From Macrotrachela quadricornifera (lineage: Eukaryota; Rotifera; Eurotatoria; Philodinida; Philodinidae): a stretch of 64,000 nt of DNA. Position 1 is the first letter of the stretch. Each line of letters opens with the position of its first letter. Under the pieces are notes generated by a model that saw nothing but the letters and a program-made list of their open reading frames with translations, was not told the origin of the DNA and searched no databases. This document shows, one piece after another, positions 23,204 to 34,535 of this stretch. The stretch spans positions 45,559 through 109,558 of the forward strand of contig JAJEKB010020254.1 of the NCBI GenBank assembly GCA_022393335.1. Reading direction: 5' to 3'. Both the position numbers and the translations under genes were made by a program.

Positions 23204-24072
23204 ACGACATCATTTGAAATGACTGAACCTTTTTTCGCACATAATATCTGCAAGCTTCGAATATATATATATATGTTATACTTCTTATCTTATACTAGAT
23301 TGAATAAATTTATTCTTGAAATCGATGCTTGATGAAAGTTGTATTTTGCACTATCGGCTATGCTTGTTTTCGAATAGTTCTCTAAAGATAGCTACTACTT
23401 TACTCTGACAACTATCTAAAAATTTTTTGTTCAGTTTAATATTACAACCATTTCATGATCGTACTGTGTGATTTTTCTTACGTAATCAATGATAAATGAT
23501 GTTTTTTATTTTTGAATTGACATACAATATTGTTTCTACTGATGAGCAACAAAGAATGAGTCAGTATTTAATCGAAATATGCTTTAAGTACTTCAAAAAT
23601 GTTATATCTATCTCCAAACGCATTGTCCAGTTATCTACTATTTGTATAATCAGTTATTCAGCATGATGACTTAAAATACGTGATTTATTTATTATAAATA
23701 TATAATTTTAGAATTAAACTAATGACCATCCGATATGTGTATGCTAAACGAAAAACAGTACTTTTCCTGGTAGTAATCGATCTAGCAATAAATATTTTAC
23801 GCGAGTAATTTGTCAATATATTCTTTGTTTATCTATTCATAGTCGCGATGATATTGTTGTTGTTAAATAAAATAAAGAGACTCTTGCATCTAGATCGTTC
23901 TACTATTCTTTGACTACTATATATATCAAATTCGAGATATGTCTCCATCACTGCTCTCAGTAGTAATGTTTATTATGCTATGATATACCTTGAAAACATA
24001 ATCTTATATAGAAGGGCATGACTAAAAGACCAAGGAAAGAGTAATGAATAGAATAAATGGAAAGAATACTAT
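23204..24072. other. Intergenic; nothing recognised
   Basis: AT-rich DNA with a short TA microsatellite near 23265. No supported exon. Confidence 0.5.
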
Positions 24073-25158
24073 TTAGGTCTAAGCAAAATTTCTGGCAACA
24101 TTATTGACAATTTTATAAAACAATTAATATTGAAGAGATTTTTGCATGGATAAATAGTGGAATGTCTTGTGTATAATAATATGTATATATAGTTATTGTA
24201 TTTTTTCAGATAAACTTTCATTCGAACGATTTTGGAGACAGATGCAAAAACCATTCATGAAAAGCTCGCAATACCTTTGAGACCCAATGCTCTATCACAT
24301 AGAATAGTTGCCAGGTGGATAAAACGTTTTCGTGAAGGAAGAGAAGATGTTAATGATGATTCTCGATCTGGTTGTCCGGTTTCCGAGCTGATAAATGAAA
24401 ATATCGAACTGATAGGACAGGTTATCAACAATGATTCAAATTCAACTTATGATGAAATTATAATGGAGACATTTTTCTCGTATGGTACAATAGAACGAAT
24501 TATCCACAACTGTGGAAGAAATGAGAAAATTAATATTACTTTGCGTGCCCCATGAATTCAATGATGAACAAAAATAAGCACGAGTTGAGATGCATCGTGA
24601 AAATTTGGCAAAAGTTCATGATAGTTTCTGTCGATTATGTAATATCAAATGGTTCCGTTCTTATGCACGCTGTTGATAAAGGCAAGACTGTAGATCACAG
24701 CTATTATATTGAAAATTGCCTCAAGTCTATTGTCAAAGAAATATGGAAACAAAGAAAATCATCAGGTACAAAGGTATTAAAAAGCTTCAAAACAATGCTT
24801 GATCCCATACTGATTCCGATGTTATTGATTATTTTACAGAAACAGGCAACAATATAATGCCACATTCACCATATTCATCTGACCTTGCCCCAAGTGTTTA
24901 TTGGTTAAATGATTACATCAAGTGTAATTTAACTAATCAACCAAACGAAAAGTCCTTGGCTTGTGCGGTTTCCCAGGTAGTGAAAAGTCTTTCAGAAGAT
25001 GAGTCTAAAAAAAACTTTTGACAAACTATTAGAAATGATAGAACTTTGCATAAATAATCATGGTGACTACCTTGAACATTTAATAAAATAAAATGAAATT
25101 TATCTCTCTGTTTTTATATTTTTTTTTAATGTTGCTAGAACTTTTGGTTACCACTAAG
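24073..25158 (+). mobile_element. Dead mariner-type transposon with recognisable TIRs
   Basis: The left terminus at 24073-24102 (ending CAAAATTTCTGGCAACATT) and the right terminus at 25129-25158 (AATGTTGCTAGAACTTTTGG) are inverted copies differing at about six of 30 positions. They enclose the transposase pseudogene below. No clean TA duplication was confirmed. Confidence 0.75.
24220..25091 (+). pseudogene. Mariner transposase pseudogene
   Basis: The N-terminal helix-turn-helix region is clear at 24232-24540 (ARWIKRFREGREDVNDDSRS, then TYDEIIMETFFSYGTIERII). A stop codon follows shortly after, near 24571. The stretch that should carry the first catalytic Asp (the usual GDETW block) is missing. 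The frame resumes with HAVDKGKTVDHSYYIENC, shifts near 24780, and ends with PHSPYSSDLAPSVYWLND and a terminal INNHGDYLEHLIK. It has at least one internal deletion, two stops and a frameshift, so it is inactive. Confidence 0.9.
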
Positions 25159-25443
25159 TTTCTCTGACTGATTCTTATTTTACAAAACGTTGTTCAAGGT
25201 GACATTTCTAACGTCACTTTTTTTATTTTTGACAAGACGATCAACGGATCATTAATCAAAACATAGAAATTGTAATTATAATCTTGCATCGATATGATTA
25301 TTTTTCTTAGCCTGAAAAATTTTAAATAACTTCTACCTCTTTATTTCACAAAGAATATGAGTTAGAAAAAAAAATCAATCTTTTTATCGACATGATAATC
25401 GTTATCTATCAATATAGAATAATTAGATATTTTAGAATTTCAA

Positions 25444-26541
25444 TTACAGATCTTTTTTATTATTGTCTACTGTTTTCCATGCTTCTTGTAATGCTGGCAC
25501 TGCTGTTCCACTTGTCTCAGCCAATAAAGTTGCTTCTGTTCCTGCTTTTGCTTTAATACTACCATCTGGATTTAATTTTGGATTATTAGCAGCTGATGAG
25601 ACATAAATATTCCATAAAGCGCCAGCTAAACTTCCAACAATTGGTCGATAATTCAATGGTATATAACGAAAATTCATAAATGAAATGAATGGCCAATAAC
25701 ATGATCCAGCTACAAATATTTTTGGCATATCATGCTTTATTTTTCTTCGAGCTACACGAAGAGTATGACCTTGCAGTAAAATAATCGCTGTGAATACAAG
25801 ACTTATATTAAGAGGTGCAAGTAGTGTATTGGTCAACATTTTCTTTGCAATCTGGATACCTTGTTTACCTATTTAACATATAAAAAAATAAACGAATGAA
25901 TATAGCGTACCATCGTATTTCTAAATGCAACTTCGACCTCAATTAATTCATTCTATTGTAAACCTTACGTGCTCCCTGTAATACATATATATGTGCGCAA
26001 ATGTATTCATCGGATAAAGGCTGCAATAATATCCATTTATAATATATTTTTAGAACAAAAATGAAACTTCTTTGTAAGTAAAAAAATAAGATCATATTTA
26101 AATATTACTTTAAAAAACTTTGATTTTCACAAAAAAATGTCGGAAGTCAAAGCACAAAGGAAAATACGTGTATACTAACCTGGAAACAATCGCTCAACTA
26201 CTCTTGCAAGTGTAAAAGACCAAGGTGTTGATACAAGAACAGCTGTCGTACACATAACTCGCGACCGTTCACGATCCCACCATGATAGCAAAGAAGATGA
26301 TGATGGTGAAATAGTTTCACCAGTTGGACTCTTCTTACGACTTTCTAAATATTGACATATTAAATCACCGGTTGTTACACTTGTACCAATTGCAATTGTT
26401 GTGAAGACATAAGGTTTGACTAAATTACGCCAACCTATTCAAAAAAAAATTATTACTCGAATAGTAGAATTGATAGTTTATAAATATACCTTGTAGAGTT
26501 TGAGTTGCAACTTTTGTAATATTAGTACCAAAAAACGTCAT
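25444..26541 (-). CDS. Mpv17/PMP22-family membrane protein
   Basis: A three-exon gene on the minus strand: 26490-26541, 26180-26434 and 25444-25868. All joins are in frame (732 nt, 243 residues). The start is MTFFGTNITKVATQTLQ. The conserved C-terminal signature of Mpv17/PMP22 proteins is present: WPFISFMNFRYIPLNYRPIV followed by LWNIYVSS, where the family has W-P-x-x-x-x-x-N-F-x-x-(V/I)-P-x-x-x-R and W-(N)-x-Y-x-S. TTGDLICQ matches the N-terminal GD(x)xxQ signature. Exon 2 carries a Ser-rich insert. Family members are four-helix proteins of the inner mitochondrial or peroxisomal membrane that affect solute permeability. The tail after about residue 200 is Ala/Thr rich and not conserved. The ORF is intact. 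Confidence 0.88.
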
Positions 26542-27204
26542 GAAGAAGAAAACGTTGAGTCGAGCAGTATACAAAAAGAAAATGAAACATGTGAGTAAGA
26601 AAGAGAAAAAGAAATAATATAACGCGTGACAGGGTTAAACAGTGTAGATACATCGATCGTTAATGACGCTACCATATATTTTGAGTTTTTTTTTCTTCTG
26701 TTCTCTTCTATCATTGCACGCACGTCTCTGCATACTGTGTCTATGCTGTTCTGTCTTTTTCTTTCTTCTCTCATCAACCATATAGTTATACACGAATGTA
26801 TGAAATGACATCTAACCACATCGTCATTTATTGGTTTAAATAAACTTGCGAATCATAGTTTGTGTCGTTCTTCCATACTTGAATTTATTTATGAATGAGT
26901 AGTATACGGACAGAAGGCGAAAAAAAATTATATACATATAAAATAACAACACACTAATGCACTAGGTGTCGCCTTATTTCTTGCCACTTTTTTCAGCGTT
27001 CTCCTTAATACTGAATATTGATAAACTAGAGATACACTTCACTATGAAGTTAGATTTTTCGGCCTCATTCTAGTTTCCGAGAAAACTGGTATTTATGACG
27101 ACCAATAATAAGCTATGGATATTTTTAACCAATGAGAGATGCGCGTACTAACACGAACAGCTGTGTATGTACAGTCTATTCATCGTAGTCATTCATAGGT
27201 AATA
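26542..27204. other. Divergent intergenic region
   Basis: This separates the minus-strand Mpv17-family gene from the plus-strand PIN-like/CXC gene, so it probably holds both promoters. Two CCAAT strings lie upstream of the right gene (separate entry). No exon. Confidence 0.5.
27102..27133 (+). promoter_or_regulatory. Paired CCAAT-box candidates
   Basis: CCAAT occurs at 27102-27106 and 27129-27133, 70-100 bp upstream of the proposed ATG at 27205. Spacing and orientation fit a core promoter, but experimental support is absent. Confidence 0.3.
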
Positions 27205-30200
27205 ATGCCGTCAGAAGTGGTTCATTGTGCTATATGTGATCGACGAGAGCGAGGTGCACGTTCAAAATTTACAACAATTGGAACTTTTGAACGTCAAGAA
27301 AAAGTTTATCAAGGCTTTATACAACGTCATGGTCGCTCATTACACTGCTCATTAATCAACAAAAAGGTTCATGTATCCTGTTATAAAAATATATCATATA
27401 ATTTAGAAGCTGTATCCAATATGAACACAACTGGTCGACCTAGACTATACAAACGTCCTTCTCGCAAAGTTATAACTTCAACAACTGCATCTCGAAATGA
27501 CACAAATTTATCTATCGATTCTGAACAATCAAACATTTGTAAAACTGATCCAAATTCTATTATTATCAATTCCAATTTAGACCTTCATATTATTAATAAT
27601 TCCTCGCCATTATCAGAAAAAGAGGTAAGATAAATTAAAGTACTTGTTTTTAATTCGATTTGTTGCATCATGTACTTTTAGAATGATGACCTTCTAGTCA
27701 AATCGGAAGTGGTGAATGAAAATGAAAAAAAATCTCCAAATATTTCCAATTATATATGTTGTCAACAACCATTAATAAACTGTTCATATCGAGATATTTC
27801 CTCTTTTCAAATATCCGAATATAATACGCCATTTACTTTAACATCAGCACCAACGTCTTATATTTCTTGCATCTCGAACATTGTATGTAAACAGTCTTTA
27901 ATACAATTAGATGATGATCAAATCTCTCCAGCATTACCAATTGATTTGAATGGAAAACAGTTAACCAAAGTATGCTCAAGAAACGATGTAGTAAGTTTTG
28001 AAAATTATGATTTCTCATAAACTGTTGTTTTTTTTATAGTATCAACAATCAAACACCCATTCTGATTGTGTATCTCTCGACGATAGTCATAATGAAGGTA
28101 TTACAACGATCAGCAGTATACCAGAAGAATTAGAACCAAATGATTTAAATAGTAATTCTTCAAACAACGAAGATAAACAATGCTATTCAACAGTAAGTAT
28201 GAATCTTCATCAATTGATTTCAGTATCTTAAATCAAGAAAATTTCTTTTAGTTTACTAGTTGTAGATCAATTATAACAAACGAATTCAGAAATTCATCGT
28301 CGATATCATCAGAAACTAATTTAATATATGATGATGCCAATGGCCTTTATCGAGATCAACGTGTAACACAATCTAGTAGACGAAATATATGCAAATCAGT
28401 AATATTGAAAGTAATATAATTCTTTTTGTATTAGTGTACTGTTCTTTTTCGCTAGACTTGCCGTACCAAAAGAAAACACGTGTCTAGTCCTCGTCGATCA
28501 AGTCGAATTCAGTCAAGAATTGTTAGCAGTTCATCCTGTCCAAAAGCTGTTGATACTTCTGCTTGTTATCCTACTGCCTTTGATGAATTATGTATTTGGC
28601 TAATGAAGAAGTTATATTATAAAGTTTATAATGTGTCGATGCTCAATATAAGTATTAAATACAAAATTATCGCTCGACGTCGTAGAGAAAAACCAAAGAA
28701 ATATTTATTTAAAACATCATTCATTCAATACCGTCTTAAGTGGAGATATGGTAATATACTGCATTTTGAAAAGAAGAGCAATGATAAAGTGAGTAAACTA
28801 AATAACACGTACTACACTCACTAAACAAAGACTCCTAGACGAATAAACACAATGTTCTTTATTACGTAATTTTTTTCTATATATTTTAGGATGTATTCGT
28901 TAGTCTGTCGAATTCCTCAACTTATATACGAAATGTTACATCAAAACCAAAAATTTCGGAACGATTAAAAATGCCTGATTCAAATAAAAACCAACGTACG
29001 TGTGAGCAGTTTATAGATCTGATTGAACAACTTCGAGATTCAATTAAAAACAATACTAATTTTTGTCGGTCGATGAAATATGATACATCATTATTAATCA
29101 ACTTCGATTCAAGTTTATACTGGTCATGTGTGCCATTATTGCTCAGAAATTTTATTGGTCTTTTGACATTAAACGATAAAAAATTTTCAAATATGAAGAA
29201 AAACTTTGAATTTTATGATATTAAAACGAAAGACTTATTCAAAACATCTCCTAAATGGTTAAAGATAGCAACCATATGTTACGATTTAATCTATGCAAGT
29301 AATAGTCAGAACATAACACCGAAACATTGTAAGTGTATTTTTGTGTTGAATAAAACTCACATTTCGTTCCATTTAGATCTACTTGGAAATGAATTTTATC
29401 GACATGAACGATCTGAACAATTGTTAACTATTACCAATAGACTTGGCCATACTCCAGCCTATAAAACTATTGTTCGACTACAAACAGAAGCAGCAAGAAG
29501 ATCCCAAACAACATCCGATCCATTCATTTATGCTCGTCCATATCAATCGCCACGTAGTCACAACTTTATTATTAAAGTCGCTGATAATTTTGATTTAAAT
29601 CCAGATCGCCTACATGGTGAAAGAAGTATTCATCTCCTGAATCAAATTATTGTATCAACACCAGAAAATGATGAGCTTCCAGTGGTGATTTCTGAGTGTT
29701 TGAATGAATTATTGGATATGACAGTGGAATCAGACACTTCTATTAATGTGAGTACACATATTTCTTTTGTAATATTATTACAAAAATAGAAGCTGATTTT
29801 TTAGACTTCTCAAGAAATTATGAAAACATCAACAAATATTTCTTCTATAAATTTTTCGACTGAAATGTTTATCAATCATTCTTTACAATTACCTCTTCTA
29901 GCGTATGGACTCGTAAAATATGCTAATGATACCACTCGTCCTTCATTAAATTTTTTATCTTCATTAATTCCAGTTTTAATTCCAATCATGTCTGGATTTT
30001 TTGCTACTTATTTAAATACAGAACAACGACCATTGCACCATATTTCATTTATGACTCCAATCCATGAAGATCCAAGTTCACAAGCAGCAGCAAAAAAATG
30101 TCTTGAAGAAACTAAACATCTTTTTGTTGATTCAAAATATCAAAAGCAAGGTGTTTTGGTCGTTGATGAAAAAATCTATCGATCCTGTATGAAGGTAAAC

Positions 30201-33200
30201 ACCGATATGTAACTATGTAATAACTTATGATTTCTTATATTCTCTTTGTTTGAATAGTTGAAACATAATGAACCTGATACGTTCCAAAATATTTTCGTGT
30301 ATGCCGGCGATTTTCATTTAATGAAGAACATGATGGTAGTCATTTGGGGTGTGCTACAAGGTTCAGGTATTGAAGATGTACTTGAAAATATATACAAAAG
30401 TGCCACATTACGTTCTATTGTCGAGTAAGCTTTTTTATGCATTACGAATAACTATTGTTTGAGATAGATTTAATATATTTTGTTTTATTTAGAGTCCACC
30501 ATTTTAATAAAAGTTTAAGGTGTTTGAAATTATTATATACAGCTCTTCATATACTTTGGTTAGAAGCCTTTTTTGATGAAACTATGATCAAAAAAGAAAC
30601 AATTAATTGTGTTAATCATCTAAAATCAACGATGAACAAATTACCATCAGAATTTGCATCGGAAAACGTTGCTGAAATATGGTTTTTGCAACTACTTGAA
30701 CATATTGAACGAAGTAATCTGTCTAATCATCTTCACGAATGGACCAGTAACTCGATCGAAACTAACTCCACTTTTCGTCTATGGTATTTTGTGCTGGATA
30801 AACTTCTTCAACCACTTTTTCGGTTATATATGTCTATACGTACATGCAATTTTGCCGCCAGAAATGCTGCATTATTTCAATTTGCACCCTTATTCTTTTC
30901 AACTAACCATCGTAACTATAGTCGACTCGCTGCTCAACATCTATTTGATTTACAGAATTCCTCATCTTATTTACTTGAACGACTGGCATCTTCTTTCGCA
31001 GTTACCCGTTCCAAGCGGCGATTTTCTAGTAAGTTCATTCTTGCTTTTCTAATTATATGTGCACGGTAATTTCAGGCATCGCTCTGGATCAAACAATCGA
31101 GTGTACTATAAATAAATATGGAAAGGGTTATGGTGGAATAAATGGTCGACTTAACGAACAATCAATTGAAAACTGGACACATTCTTTTACTTTTCGAGCA
31201 CTTTTAACCACAACTTTTCAAGAAATATGTGGCATAGAGACACAAAACAATTCCGTCGATTCTCATATCGAATGTTCTCCAAATCGAAAAGCCATCGATG
31301 ATAGTGACTTATCAATTATTGTCAACAAGCTTCGTAATGAAAATCTATTTACTAAAACAAATTTACAATGCCGTAAGATCCTCTCCGGTCTTATTATTCA
31401 TGATGATATTATTTTAAACATTACATCGTTACATGATCGTGGTACACAAGCTATGTTAACATATATCTACGAACGGCTGATCCATAAAACGACTCCAATT
31501 GATAGTCCACTCAAAGCAATGCCTTCTTTGAGTAAGTCGTTTGTATAATCTAGAGATAATAAAGCACAACGAAATCTTATTCTTTTCCTAGAACTTAAAC
31601 ATGCAGATACATATTCATCTAGCAGTTTTAGTGGAACAAACAAGAGTCGTTTTCTTTCTCAAAAAATCAAAAACTACAACGAACTTGTTAAATTAGCAGA
31701 TACAGAAATACGTCGAACAATTATCATAGCTCAACAACGAAACTTGAAGCCATTATCCCAGTTTTTTGCTTTTGAATTCTCGCCAGTACCATTATCTCTA
31801 TGTGATAATCAGCATATTGATTTACTTAATCAACAGACAAAAGCAAAAGCAATTGAGTTCTTGAATAAGATTTTTCCATCATCGTTTTCATCCTCATGTT
31901 CAATTTATACTGATCAAACTGCAATTGTTATCGATGGTGGTAGTCTTTTGGAAGCAAAACCCCATCCACAAACGAAAACAATAAGAGATTATGCGATCCA
32001 GCTATTAGAGAAAAGTATTCGTCAATACTTCGATATGCATGTAAGTGAATTATCTTCAATTACTTGTCTTTCTTGATTTTTGTTTAGGATAGAGTGGATA
32101 TTGTGTTCGAAAGTACTAACAACAACATGATGAAAAAGTTTATTCGAAGACATAATCTTGATGCTCAGAAACGTACATACCAATTGAAAGGCAATGATTT
32201 AATAGAATCACCATTTAAAAAATTTGTTCATTACAACCGAGTAGCTCTTTGTGAATGTATTCGACAATGTTGGATGGAAGTAAATTTAATTGAACGTATA
32301 CCACCAGGTCGTGTTTTAGTAATTGGTGGTCCTGACACAACCGCTGTGAAATTGATGAATGGAAAGAAACCTGAATTAGATTATCTGCTAGAATCGAACC
32401 ATATTGGAGCTGATACTCGAATATTACTGCATGTTAATGTCATCAGTCTTGATCAATGTCATAAAACAGTTTTTATCAAAACTACTGAGTAAGTTAAATA
32501 AAATATATTTCTTTCAATCTACATATGAACAATAATATCATATGTCTTTTCATGTTTATGTTTTAGCACTGATGTTATTCTACTTGCTATCGCATTTGGA
32601 ACTAGTATTATTCTTGACCATCTTATCATAAGGTCAACCAATACAAGAACAAAAAGAGATACTTTCATCAATATCAAATCTATTGCTACTGATCTTCGAA
32701 ATTTATCTATCGATCCTACATCTCTTCTCGTTCTTCACGCTCTTTCTGGATGTGATAGCACCTCATTTATTAGAGGTGTCACCAAAGAAAAGATATTCCA
32801 ACAATATTTTGCCGATCCAATTCGATACTTATTCATTAATAAATTAACTTCTACTTCACCACCTGATGATGCGATTGCTGCTTCTGAACAATTACTTATT
32901 CAATGTTATTCTTTTGGGCGTGTGGCTCATTCACTTGACGAACTTCGTAGTATGAGTAAGTTTAGTTATTAAATAAATTACTTCATTAATTTTTATGAGA
33001 ATTCTTTTGATTTTATAAACATTACTGTAGTGGCTGGTGCACGTACAAAGGATCGAGCTCGTACTACTATTGCTGCAACTTTACCACCGTCAACAGCTGC
33101 ATTCAATCAACATTGTTTAAGAGCCGGCCGACAAATAAAGATTTGGATTGATTGCTTAGATTCAAATCCAATTGTTCCACCTATGATTAATTCAGGTTAT

Positions 33201-34317
33201 GAGAGTACTGATTTTGTTGGTGAGTTCAAAATAAAATGGACTGATCTTCCTGATAGGCCTATAGATTCCCGTCTTGATTCCTGTGGTGATTGTAAAACAA
33301 ATTGTGCTCGCTGTAAGTGTTGGAAAAACAATGTTCCTTGTACTTTTTATTGCAAATGTAATGTAAGTTCATGCACCAATCAATCAAATATTCAAGTTTG
33401 TGTAAAAACTTTTACTTCCATTACAATTGTCTATATACTAATATTTAGAATATTGTCCCGTTCCCTCAAAATGACTCATCTATAAGTATTAATGGTAATG
33501 ACGCGTACTCTACAGATGGTTCTATGCTTGGAGATACAGATTCTGAGCAAGCTTCCATAGTGTCAGAATCTGATAATATTTACGATCTGGTAAGTATCAG
33601 CTCAATTAACAATAAAATTTTTCTTGCATTCTTTCTTCTTCTTTCTTATTATAGACCGACGATTCTGATTTTGATATCCAGAAATCTGATCCAAGTGTTA
33701 ATATGTCTTCTTTCAACGACGGTTTCATAGATTCTGCAGCCACCAAATCAGAACATGATGTGTCTTCTCATATACTTCACGATCATAATTATCACTTAGG
33801 ACTTATTCGAAAATTTCATTCGTCTTCGCAACAATGGATATTAGTGAAGACATTTATAAAATATTTTTGTTTCTGTTTTAGTGATTTTGATAGAAATTAT
33901 TCAGATTTTTTGTCTAATTGTGGGACATCCTTTAAATATGTCTTTATTAGCTATTCTGATGATGATGCTACACTTGATTTATGTAGCACCCCAAAACGAC
34001 AACGAACATCATCTACAACTCCAGTAATGTTTTAAAACTCTTGCTTATTAAACATCGTTTTCATCTATCTTTTAGAACACTTTTGACAACTCACTGCAAT
34101 GTTCTACTCCGTATCTACACTCAAATCTTAAGAACCAATCGACAACAACTGAAGCTTCACCCATTTTTGTAAGTGTAGCCGTTTAATTGTGTAATTTATT
34201 ATTTTCTCTCTATTTCTGTTGTAGAAAACACCTCTTTTACCATTGAAATCAAAGAAACGACCAAGAGCGATCTTCAGAAAAAATTATGGAAAAAAAAATG
34301 TACAACACACGCAATAA
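27205..34317 (+). CDS. PIN/FEN-like and CXC-domain protein of an uncharacterised multicopy family, 19 exons
   Basis: Predicted exons: 27205-27624, 27682-27990, 28040-28192, 28252-28410, 28456-28788, 28890-29328, 29377-29747, 29805-30194, 30258-30424, 30493-31028, 31076-31531, 31592-32040, 32088-32488, 32567-32955, 33031-33395, 33449-33589, 33655-34023, 34076-34168 and 34225-34317. Every junction keeps frame, giving about 2010 residues with no internal stop. Residues 1-65 hold a C-x2-C ... VHVSCY cluster, probably zinc binding. A Ser/Asn-rich low-complexity part follows to about 400. The conserved central region includes TNRLGHTPAYKTIV (about 625) and YAGDFHLMKNMMVVIWG (about 878). A nuclease-like region runs VIDGG (about 1357), GADTRILLH (about 1501), TDTDVILLA (about 1528) and LHALSGCDSTS (about 1588). 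A CXC cluster (CGDCKTNCARCKC) lies near 1741, followed by an acidic/Ser tail and a basic end. I know this arrangement from multicopy uncharacterised proteins of corals, sponges and molluscs. PIN/FEN nuclease kinship is my inference from the Asp pattern. The usual Glu before ADTR is Gly here. Ambiguities: exon 4 could end at 28398; exon 15 could end at 33362, which would remove the last CXC cysteine. Confidence 0.85.
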
Positions 34318-34535
34318 TTTATTTTTTATAATTATTATTATTTATTTATTATTTTTTTTGTATAAATTAAAAATATATTTATAAGAAATAAATATTATTA
34401 TTATTATTTATTTGTTGTTTTTTTTGTATCAATTAAGAATATATTTAAAAGAAATAAATATTATTATTATTATTTATCTATTGCTTTTCTTGTATCAATT
34501 AAGAATATATTTAAAAGAAATAAATATAATGAGTA
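34317..34535 (+). repeat. About three tandem units of 66-67 bp
   Basis: Units contain (ATT)n, TTTTTTTGTATCAATTAAGA, and ATATTTAAAAGAAATAAAT. The second and third units are nearly identical; the first is more diverged. They directly follow the stop codon of the PIN-like/CXC gene, and each supplies an AATAAA, so they may act as the poly(A) region. Confidence 0.8.

Noticed and set aside
24232..24555. Stand-alone HTH regulator
   Set aside because: It is the N-terminal part of a broken mariner transposase lying between inverted ends.
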